10,836 bases of DNA from CAZVCJ01 sp964625745 (GTDB taxonomy: Bacteria; Chloroflexota; Anaerolineae; VGOG01): assembly GCA_964625745.1 (NCBI GenBank), contig CAZVCJ010000139.1:1-10836 (forward strand). Reading direction: 5' to 3'. The notes beneath the pieces are model-generated. The model ran no database searches. It saw only the letters and a program-made list of their open reading frames with translations, and was not told where the DNA came from. Below are positions 1-4,837 of this stretch, one piece after another (position 1 is the first letter of the stretch; the number at the start of each line of letters is the position of its first letter). The position numbers and the translations under genes are program-made.

Positions 1-33
1 TAAGCCAATCCACAATTTGTTGATTCCTTTCAT
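1..33 (-). CDS. PDGLE/NikN-CbiN-like transporter subunit, N-terminal fragment (cut by window edge)
   Basis: Only the first 11 codons are visible (MKGINKLWIGL). The ATG overlaps the TGA of the upstream cbiM by the ATGA arrangement typical of translationally coupled genes. A strong Shine-Dalgarno (AAAGGAGGT) lies about 6 nt upstream of the ATG, inside the end of cbiM. In nickel and cobalt ECF transporters the M component is usually followed by a small two-helix N component or PDGLE-domain protein that starts with a short basic stretch and an aromatic-hydrophobic run. The visible residues fit that, but they are too few to prove it, so the identity rests mainly on position. Confidence 0.6.
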   Translation of the reverse strand, partial: MKGINKLWIGL

Positions 34-725
34 GCTGCCACCTCCTTTTTGGCCCTCAGTTCCATCAGCGATGGCATGGCTCGCTGCAGGAAAGTCACCA
101 CCCCTCCCGTGACCACCGCCTCCGCCAGGCCAGCTATGGTCAGATGGGCGAACATCATGGCTGGAATAGCCTGTGAGAGGCCATAGGGGCAATAGAGGGG
201 CGTCCCGTCGGCGGCGTGGAAGAGGGCCGGCTGCAGGCCGAACTCGATGGCCGCGCACAGGGCCGCGGCGTTGATACCCATGTAGCCGCCAATGGCTGCC
301 CCGATCCAGTGGCGCGAAGAACTGAGGGGAGCATCGCCGCTAATGGCGCGATAGACGGCGTAGCCGACGAAGGGCAGCACGACGGCCATGTTGAAGCAAT
401 TGGCCCCGAAGGCCAGGATGCCCCCGTCGCCGAAGAAGATAGCCTGGATCAGGAGGGCGATGGAGACCCCGATCGTTGCTGCCCAGGGTCCCAGGATGAG
501 GGCTATCAACGTCCCGCCGACGGCGTGGGCCGTTGTTCCGTCGGGCACCGGGGCGTTGAACATCATGATGGTGAAGGAAAAGGCGGCAAAGATGGACAGG
601 AGAGGAACAGTTTTGCTGGTGAGAGCCTCTTTGACTTTCTTCGCCGCCTTGTACCAGAAAGGCGCTGCGGCGGCGTACATCACACCACAGGTCGCCGGAC
701 TAAGGTATCCGTCTGGAATGTGCAT
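30..725 (-). CDS. cbiM: Nickel-type CbiM/NikM substrate-capture membrane component of an ECF transporter
   Basis: Predicted 231-residue integral membrane protein that captures the metal ion for an ECF-type ABC transporter. I chose the ATG at 725 because the family always begins MHIPDG, with the N-terminal Met-His forming part of the metal site; an AGGAGG lies about 7 nt upstream. A start further upstream at 800 would add 25 non-conserved residues and bury this site. Visible marks are MHIPDGYLSP at 1-10 and PVPDGTTAHAVGG at 59-71, which puts His67 where the known nickel ligand of NikM proteins sits. The GTT-x-HAVGG form is nickel-like rather than the SHPTG form I recall from cobalt CbiM. Several hydrophobic segments follow (about 41-57, 68-94, 107-128, 142-163, 188-215). 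It is coupled by stop-start overlap to a second transporter gene. The ATPase and T subunits must lie beyond the window edge. Confidence 0.93.
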   Translation of the reverse strand: MHIPDGYLSPATCGVMYAAAAPFWYKAAKKVKEALTSKTVPLLSIFAAFSFTIMMFNAPVPDGTTAHAVGGTLIALILGPWAATIGVSIALLIQAIFFGDGGILAFGANCFNMAVVLPFVGYAVYRAISGDAPLSSSRHWIGAAIGGYMGINAAALCAAIEFGLQPALFHAADGTPLYCPYGLSQAIPAMMFAHLTIAGLAEAVVTGGVVTFLQRAMPSLMELRAKKEVAA

Positions 726-920
726 TTTGTTTCCTCCTCTACAATGTATGCTCCAAGGGGACGATAGTCCCTGGCCAGATGGCAGAGTGTCCTCTGCCAC
801 GAGCGAGTATCACTTACTTCGCTTCAGGTGACTACCCAATATCACTAGCAAGTTGGCAACTTCACACCCCCTCTCCTCGACTCAGCAGCCAGTCGCCTGA
901 AGAACCGGTGACGGATAGGG
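726..920 (-). promoter_or_regulatory. Structure-rich leader of cbiM, candidate regulatory RNA or operator region
   Basis: This 195-nt gap between the NifS-SelD stop and cbiM carries several inverted repeats. An 11-nt pair (823-833 with 891-901, 10 of 11 matching) encloses the palindrome AAGTTG-G-CAACTT (850-862). Nearer the start codon are a perfect 8-bp stem with a 4-nt loop (780-799, TGGCAGAG/CTCTGCCA) and a second hairpin (753-774, GGGAC/GTCCC core). The heptamer TATCACT occurs twice, 32 bp apart (808-814 and 840-846). I see no clear sigma-70 promoter, no B12-box and no riboswitch consensus I recognise. Metal-responsive control is an inference from the downstream gene. Confidence 0.4.
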
Positions 921-3155
921 TCAATCCCGCCCCCGGCGGACGGCGATGCATCCAGGGCCGGGTGTGGTAAACTCGCCGATGTGCGCCGCCCCGGCCACGC
1001 CCCGCTCCGCCAGCGCCGCCAGCAGCGCGTCCAGCCTCTCCGGCGGCACGGCGATGAGCAACCCGCCGGAGGTCTGCGCGTCGGCCAGGACGAGCTTCTG
1101 TACTTCGGAGATGCCCTCGTCCCAGTCCACGTGCGGCTCGACGAAGGCCAGGTTGTCCCGCGTGCCGCCCGGCACGACGCCGGCCCCGGCGAAGGTGCGC
1201 GCCGCCTCCAGCACCGGCACGCGGTCGGCGTAGAGCACCGCGTCCACTCCGGCGCCCGCCGTCATCTCCCGCAGATGCCCCAGCAGCCCGAAGCCGGTCA
1301 CGTCGGTGCAGGCCGAGACGCCGACCTCCACCATCGCCTCGGCCGCATCCCGGTTGAGCGCCGCCATCAGCGCGATGGCCTCCCGCGCCGTGGCTTCGTC
1401 CGCCAGGCCGCGCTTGACCGCGGTGGCGATGATGCCCGTGCCGATGGGCTTGGTCAGCACGATCTGGTCGCCGGGATGGGCCGCCGCGTTAGTCACCACC
1501 CGGTCGGGGTGCACGACGCCGGTGACGGCCATCCCGTACTTGGGCTCAGTGTCGTCCACCGTGTGCCCGCCGATGACGCTCACGCCGGCCTCGGCAGCCT
1601 TGTCGAGTGCGCCCAGCAGGATGCGGTGGAGCACCTCCACCGGCAGCCGATTCGAGGGGAAGCCGACGATGTTGAGCGCAAAGAGCGGCCGGGCGCCCAT
1701 GGCGTAGATGTCGCTGAGCGAGTTGGCGGCGGAAATCGCCCCGAAGTCGTAGGGATCGTCGGCGATGGGGGTGAAGAAGTCTACCGTCTCGACCACCGCC
1801 AGGTCGTCGGTCAGTTTGTAGACGGCAGCGTCGTCGGAGGTCTCCACGCCGACCAGCACGGCGGGGTCGGTCGGCAAGGGCAGTTTCGCCAGCACCCGCT
1901 CCAACTCCTGGGGACGCAGTTTGCAGGCGCATCCCAGGCCGTGGGTGTAGTGGGTCAACTTGATCTCGCCGATCTCGGCCAGCACCGGCGTGACCAGCAC
2001 GCCCTCCGGCTGCAACCGTCGCACGGCGGCGCTCACGACGACGATGGCCCGGTCAATCTCCTCGGCGGTGGTCATCTTGCCGACGGAGAAGCGCACCGTG
2101 CCCATCGCGTACTCCAGCGGCACCTGCATCGCCTGCAACACCGTCGAAACGTCCACCTGGTCGGCGTGGCAGGCCGCCCCTGCCGAAGCCGCCACTTGCT
2201 CGCTGATCTCCGCAAGGAGCGTGTTGGCCTCGATGGAGCGGAAACTGACGCTGAGGGTGTTGGGCAAGCGCTCGTCCGGGTGGCCGTTCAGCCGGAGCAG
2301 GCCAGGGGTGTCCAGCTCGCGGGTCAGGCCGGCCCACAGGCGATCGCGCATGGCCCGCGTATGGGCCGTGTTGCGCGATAGATCCCGCCCGGCGATCTCG
2401 GTCGCCTGGCCCAGTCCGACGATCTCCAGCACGTTTTCGGTGCCGGCACGGCGGTTGGCCTCGTGGTCGGCGCCGTGGACGAACTTGGCCAGCCTGGCGC
2501 CGGAGCGGACGTAGAGCGCGCCGACACCCTTCGGGGCGTAGAGTTTGTGTCCCGCCACCGAAAGCAGGTCCACTCCCAACTCGTCCACGCGCACCCGTAT
2601 CTTGCCCACCGATTGCGCCGCGTCGGTGTGCATCAGTGCGCCGTGGCGGTGGGCGATGGCCGCGATTTCGGCGATCGGCTGGATAGTGCCGACCTCGTTG
2701 TTGGCGTGCATGATGGTCACCAGGACGGTATCGGGAGTGATGGCCCGCTCGACGTCGGCGGGGTCCACCGTCCCGTACTCGTCCACCGGCAGCACGGTGA
2801 CGCGGTAGCCCTGGCTTTCGAGCCACCGGCAGGGCTCCAGCACCGCCGGGTGCTCGACAGCCGAGGTGATGACGTGGTTGCCGCGCTCACGATAGGCGGC
2901 GGCCACGCCTTTGATGGCACTGTTGTTGGACTCGCTGCCGCCACTGGTGAAGATGATCTCGGCCGGCTGGCAGCCCAGCAGCGTGGCCACCTGCGCGCGG
3001 GCGCGCTCGACCGCCCGCTTGGCATCCACGCCGTAGGGATGCGCGCTCGACGGGTTGCCGAAATGCTCGTAGAGGTACGGCACCATCGCCTCCGCCACGC
3101 GGCGGTCAATGGGCGTGGTGGCGTTGTAGTCCAGGTAGATGGGTTGGGTGGTCAT
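921..3155 (-). CDS. selD: Bifunctional cysteine desulfurase (NifS-like) - selenide, water dikinase (SelD) fusion
   Basis: 744-residue fusion. Residues 1 to about 380 are a PLP-dependent class V aminotransferase of the NifS/IscS type: start MTTQPIYLDYNATTP, SGGSESNN near 71-78, HTDAAQ at 176-181 (His176, Asp178), PLP-lysine Lys204 in AGHKLYAPKG, RRAGTEN near 235-241, and catalytic Cys329 in SAGAACHAD. A linker of about 20 residues leads to SelD (about 400-744): HGLGCACK with catalytic Cys409 and Lys412 (encoded by TGC, so not selenocysteine), DDAAVY at 441, GGH at 529, DVTGFGLLGH at 618-627, and DAQTSGGLL near 692. The first half can release selenium or sulfur from selenocysteine or cysteine; SelD converts selenide and ATP to selenophosphate, so channelling is plausible. 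I chose ATG 3155 because it matches the NifS N terminus and has GAGG upstream; a start at 3215 adds 20 unconserved residues. Such fusions are known in some bacteria. Confidence 0.95.
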   Translation of the reverse strand: MTTQPIYLDYNATTPIDRRVAEAMVPYLYEHFGNPSSAHPYGVDAKRAVERARAQVATLLGCQPAEIIFTSGGSESNNSAIKGVAAAYRERGNHVITSAVEHPAVLEPCRWLESQGYRVTVLPVDEYGTVDPADVERAITPDTVLVTIMHANNEVGTIQPIAEIAAIAHRHGALMHTDAAQSVGKIRVRVDELGVDLLSVAGHKLYAPKGVGALYVRSGARLAKFVHGADHEANRRAGTENVLEIVGLGQATEIAGRDLSRNTAHTRAMRDRLWAGLTRELDTPGLLRLNGHPDERLPNTLSVSFRSIEANTLLAEISEQVAASAGAACHADQVDVSTVLQAMQVPLEYAMGTVRFSVGKMTTAEEIDRAIVVVSAAVRRLQPEGVLVTPVLAEIGEIKLTHYTHGLGCACKLRPQELERVLAKLPLPTDPAVLVGVETSDDAAVYKLTDDLAVVETVDFFTPIADDPYDFGAISAANSLSDIYAMGARPLFALNIVGFPSNRLPVEVLHRILLGALDKAAEAGVSVIGGHTVDDTEPKYGMAVTGVVHPDRVVTNAAAHPGDQIVLTKPIGTGIIATAVKRGLADEATAREAIALMAALNRDAAEAMVEVGVSACTDVTGFGLLGHLREMTAGAGVDAVLYADRVPVLEAARTFAGAGVVPGGTRDNLAFVEPHVDWDEGISEVQKLVLADAQTSGGLLIAVPPERLDALLAALAERGVAGAAHIGEFTTPGPGCIAVRRGRD

Positions 3156-3159
3156 TTGA

Positions 3160-3240
3160 TCACGCCTCGTCTTTCTGTCTTGCCTCCGCACAGGGCCGAC
3201 ATAGCCGCTCCCCACCGATGGTCACAGGCGCCTCTACTTC
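3160..3240 (-). pseudogene. Possible zinc-finger tail remnant (FmdE-like C terminus)
   Basis: In the 78-nt gap between the UGA-containing gene and the fusion, one frame reads GERLCRPCAEA and ends at TGA 3160-3162, only 4 nt before the fusion start. The C-x2-C followed by a short basic helix resembles the last half of the treble-clef finger at the C terminus of FmdE-family proteins. The frame has no good start with its own ribosome binding site; the first GTG at 3223-3225 would give only 21 residues. It could be the leftover tail of a deleted gene or chance. The call rests on pattern memory alone. Confidence 0.22.
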
Positions 3241-3470
3241 TCCAGTTCCTTCAGAGCAGCGGCCAGAGCTTCACCGCAGGCTGCCATTCGTTCCACGGCC
3301 ACCTCCATCTGCTCTGCCACCGCCTCCAGACCTATCTCCCGCGCCCTCTCCGCTCACTTCCGGAAGCTTGCCGCGTGATCCTGGTTGTGTTCGATCCAGT
3401 GAGGGAGCAGGATGTGCAACTTGGCCAGGTCGTCGGATGCAGTTTGATCGTGCTTGTGATTATGTGTCAT
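3234..3470 (-). CDS. Small His-rich helical protein with in-frame UGA at codon 39 (candidate selenoprotein or nonsense mutant)
   Basis: ATG 3470 has GGGAGG 6 nt upstream. The frame runs 38 codons to TGA (3354-3356), continues in the same frame for 39 more sense codons, and ends at TAG (3234-3236). If UGA is read through, the product has 78 residues. It starts MTHNHKHD, then forms an acidic/basic helical hairpin: LPHWIEHNQDHAASFRK before the UGA and AERAREIGLEAVAEQ after it. His24, His28 and His32 are spaced by four, on one helix face, with codon 39 seven residues further on. The second helix contains Cys65. I recognise this as a family of small His-rich proteins of unknown function; from memory most members have Trp where the UGA lies. 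Both halves resemble the family, so this is one gene. Whether UGA encodes selenocysteine or is a recent stop is unresolved. The gene lies 78 nt upstream of the SelD fusion. Confidence 0.68.
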
Positions 3471-3518
3471 ACCATTCCTCCCGTGTTGTACAGTTTTTCC
3501 ACGAATTGACACGGATTC

Positions 3519-3615
3519 TCACCAGAAATAGAGAATGAAAAAGGGCCGCAAGGGCCGCCCGGCTTCAAGCCAGCCCCACGGCCTTCATGGCCCTTTTTGC
3601 TTTCTGTTCTGGTGA
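3519..3615. terminator. Large palindrome with bidirectional terminator features
   Basis: The inner arms AAAAAGGGCC (3538-3547) and GGCCCTTTTT (3589-3598) pair perfectly over 10 bp, with further imperfect pairing inside (GGCCG with CGGCC, GGCTT with AAGCC). Both strands end the stem in a T run. Outer arms TCACCAGAA (3519-3527) and TTCTGGTGA (3607-3615) also match perfectly, making a 97-bp palindromic unit. On the minus strand it would stop transcripts coming from cooT before the small UGA gene. The outer arms go beyond what a terminator needs and suggest a dispersed palindromic repeat. Confidence 0.6.
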
Positions 3616-3641
3616 CTTCAGGAGCGGGGTGTCCGCCCGGT

Positions 3642-3815
3642 ATCAATGATTCTGTTGAAAAATGCATCTCCGGTGGGAGTCCTCAACTTGTTGAGGGGGG
3701 CTTGTCGTCGGCAAACTGGCAGCCCGGTGGGGGCAACCCGAACAAGTTCGGGACTCCGGCGCTCCCTGGTGGGGATGTGTCCCACAACACGACGTTTTTC
3801 AACAAAGTCATCAAT
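3642..3815. repeat. 174-bp inverted-repeat element with two mirrored inner hairpins (MITE-like)
   Basis: The ends are imperfect terminal inverted repeats of 23 bp (3642-3664 and 3793-3815) sharing the perfect core TGTTGAAAAA / TTTTTCAACA. Inside lie two hairpins that mirror each other: CCTCAAC-TT-GTTGAGG (3673-3688 region) and CCCGAAC-AA-GTTCGGG (near 3738-3753). Both sit next to a GGAGTCC/GGACTCC box, so AACTTGTT in one is the reverse complement of AACAAGTT in the other. No reading frame worth calling lies within it. The right end overlaps the stop codon of cooT. This layout fits a non-autonomous mobile element, but one copy alone cannot prove mobility. Together with the adjacent palindrome it fills the gene-free stretch 3471-3810. 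Confidence 0.55.
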
Positions 3816-4023
3816 CCTCAGTGGCGGGCGATTCCTGGGGATGGCTCAAGTGCACAGTGTGCTTCAGGAAATCCAGCTTCTTGATGGTCCCCCGTACCAG
3901 CTTCTGCTCGCCCAGCAGCGTGACCAGTAGCCAGGCATCGCCTTCTGGCTGTACCAATACCACGTCCTGCATGATCTTCTTTTCCTGGCCGTCGTCGGTC
4001 AGATAAACGGTCGCTTCGCACAT
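3811..4023 (-). CDS. cooT: CooT family nickel-binding protein
   Basis: 70 residues, matching the small CooT family (usually around 60-70). The pattern MCEATVYL at the start, a charged turn (DDGQEKKIM), the run DVVLVQPEG, then LLGEQK and IKKLDFLKHTVHL are the family's marks. CooT binds nickel through the N-terminal Met-Cys region (Cys2) and is linked to nickel insertion into carbon monoxide dehydrogenase in Rhodospirillum; related proteins occur widely in anaerobes. ATG 4023 is preceded by GGGAGGTGA about 7 nt upstream. The last ten residues (from HPQES) are not family-like, and the TGA lies within the terminal repeat of the neighbouring 174-bp element, so the element may have supplied the present stop. 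It is transcribed alone from the promoter at 4123-4151, with a structured leader. Confidence 0.88.
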   Translation of the reverse strand: MCEATVYLTDDGQEKKIMQDVVLVQPEGDAWLLVTLLGEQKLVRGTIKKLDFLKHTVHLSHPQESPATED

Positions 4024-4048
4024 TGTCTCTCACCTCCCTGAAATACAA

Positions 4049-4118
4049 AGATCACCAACCCGACCTTCGGGTCAGGCATTGGTGATCTTCATGATCTCAA
4101 AACCGGCTTCATGCCGGT
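4049..4118 (-). promoter_or_regulatory. Structured 5' leader of cooT (two hairpins)
   Basis: On the cooT transcript a 6-bp hairpin (4102-4118, ACCGGC/GCCGGT, 5-nt loop) sits at or near the predicted 5' end. It is followed by a perfect 10-bp stem (4049-4058 with 4079-4088, AGATCACCAA/TTGGTGATCT) capped by an inner GACC-CGAA-GGTC hairpin. The stem ends about 11 nt before the Shine-Dalgarno, with only a weak T-rich stretch after it. It could stabilise the mRNA, act as an attenuator or bind a ligand. I recognise no named riboswitch. Confidence 0.5.
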
Positions 4119-4122
4119 AAAT

Positions 4123-4151
4123 ATGATAGCACAAAGTCGGGAAACTGTCAA
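4123..4151 (-). promoter_or_regulatory. Sigma-70-type promoter for cooT
   Basis: Read on the minus strand, TTGACA (4146-4151) and TATCAT (4123-4128) are separated by exactly 17 bp. This gives a start point near 4116 and a leader of about 90 nt. Confidence 0.7.
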
Positions 4152-4159
4152 ATGCCTTT

Positions 4160-4223
4160 GGTCAGGTGGTCAGGTGGTCAGGTGGTCGGATGGTCATTGA
4201 TTCATTGATTCATTGATTCATTG
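4160..4223. repeat. Two adjacent 8-bp tandem repeats
   Basis: Four units of GGTCAGGT, the last diverged, fill 4160-4191. Three units of CATTGATT plus a partial fourth fill 4195-4223. The second array encodes the last residues and the stop codon of the DUF3842 gene (ESMNQ-stop), so changes in copy number would alter its C terminus. Confidence 0.85.
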
Positions 4224-4636
4224 GCCATTTCTGTCTTCTCTCGGATCATTTCGATGGCCTGGCTGATCTGCTTGGTGAGGGCTTTCCACTCGATGCCCAC
4301 GATCTCGAAGTGCGGTTGGTTAATGGGAAGGAGCAGCTTGGCCCCAGGCGCATTGGCTATGGCCGTGGCGATGATTGGGGTGATCTCCCCCATCAGCGAG
4401 TTGGGGATTACCACGCCAATGGGAGCCAGGATGAAATCGGCCTGGTTGATCGAAACCTTTATGGCGTTCTCGCCGCTGGCCCCACGACTAGCCCTGGCTT
4501 TCATCATCTTCTCAGTAGCGATGGCATTAGTGCCCAGGGCGAGGATTTCCACTTCCAGGGGAAGCTCGTGCCTGAGCTGGGTCACGATTTGAGCGCCGAT
4601 TCCCCCACCCATGCCATCAACGACGGCTATGATCAT
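4202..4636 (-). CDS. DUF3842 family protein
   Basis: 144 residues. It begins IIAVVDGMGGGIGAQIV, a Rossmann-like first strand and Gly-rich turn (residues 2-18). ILALGTNAIATEKMMKA (about 31-47), ASGENAI and the segments APIGVVIPNSLMGEITP and LLPINQPHFEIVGI follow. These are the marks of DUF3842, a family of unknown function found mostly in anaerobic Firmicutes and similar bacteria. The fold suggests nucleotide or dinucleotide binding, but no activity is known to me. ATG 4636 has AGGAGG 6 nt upstream, and an extended -10 promoter lies just before it. The final ten or so residues are encoded by an 8-bp tandem repeat and are probably not functional. It is separated from cooT by cooT's own promoter, so it is likely a single-gene transcript that may read through. 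Confidence 0.85.
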   Translation of the reverse strand: MIIAVVDGMGGGIGAQIVTQLRHELPLEVEILALGTNAIATEKMMKARASRGASGENAIKVSINQADFILAPIGVVIPNSLMGEITPIIATAIANAPGAKLLLPINQPHFEIVGIEWKALTKQISQAIEMIREKTEMANESMNQ

Positions 4637-4665
4637 CTCCAGCCTCCTGGTACCTGGTCTCGATT

Positions 4666-4674
4666 ATTATAGCA
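4666..4674 (-). promoter_or_regulatory. Extended -10 promoter of the DUF3842 gene
   Basis: Minus-strand TGC-TATAAT has a perfect -10 hexamer (4666-4671) and the TGn extension. No good -35 is seen at the usual spacing. The start point would fall near 4659, about 22 nt before the ATG. Confidence 0.6.
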
Positions 4675-4726
4675 GAACCAATTGTACACCAGATGGCTTA
4701 GTTTGTAAACCCGTTATGCGTGAAGT

Positions 4727-4770
4727 GTGAAACGTGAAACGTGAGGCCTGGTTCGCGCTTCACGTTTCAC
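4727..4770. repeat. Inverted repeat GTGAAACGTGAA / TTCACGTTTCAC
   Basis: A 12-bp perfect inverted repeat (4727-4738 and 4759-4770), with the left arm itself an overlapping direct repeat of GTGAAAC. It lies between the two divergent promoters of the DUF3842 gene and the GH3-like gene. It could be an operator, or a copy of a dispersed short repeat; nothing here decides. Confidence 0.6.
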
Positions 4771-4780
4771 GAGGTCGTGT

Positions 4781-4809
4781 TTGACGGTTTTGCCCTAAAG
4801 AGGTATACT
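4781..4809 (+). promoter_or_regulatory. Sigma-70-type promoter for the GH3-like gene
   Basis: TTGACG (4781-4786) and TATACT (4804-4809) are 17 bp apart. The expected start point is near 4816, leaving a leader of roughly 22 nt that contains AAGGAG (4824-4829). Confidence 0.7.
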
Positions 4810-4837
4810 TATAGTTAGCACGCAAGGAGTGTGGAAA

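Noticed and set aside
726..920. Cobalamin or NiCo riboswitch ahead of cbiM
   Set aside because: I find no B12-box and none of the conserved core segments I know for the NiCo class, so only unnamed structure is reported.
981..2381. A 466-codon open frame on the plus strand, and other long frames opposite or out of phase with real genes
   Set aside because: It is antisense to the NifS-SelD fusion, is rich in His, Arg, Gly and Gln as expected from GC-rich shadow frames, and shows no family motif. The conserved motifs are all on the minus strand.
3156..3215. Upstream start for the fusion gene at 3215
   Set aside because: The extra 20 residues are basic and unconserved, while the NifS family begins at the YLDYNATTP region right after ATG 3155, which has its own GAGG upstream.
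3290..3353. SECIS element after the in-frame UGA
   Set aside because: AGGUCU is present about 24 nt after the UGA, but both flanks are purine-rich and only a 3-bp upper stem forms by eye, so I do not annotate it. RNA folding is needed to decide.
3496..3532. Plus-strand TTGACA (3506-3511 region) followed 17 bp later by TAGAGA as a promoter
   Set aside because: The -10 is poor and the only thing downstream is the palindrome and inverted-repeat element, with no plus-strand gene.
3621..3765. Possible selC tRNA or other structured RNA: GGAGCG near 3621 could pair with CGCTCC near 3760, with T-arm-like AAGTTCGGGACTCC between
   Set aside because: The distance of about 140 nt is too long for tRNA-Sec. 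No TCA anticodon sits in a proper arm and no CCA-like end is present. The symmetry is better explained by the inverted-repeat element at 3642-3815.
3597..3930. Plus-strand frames of about 95 codons across the inverted-repeat element
   Set aside because: They run through palindromic DNA and the antisense of cooT, lack ribosome binding sites and show no recognisable protein features.
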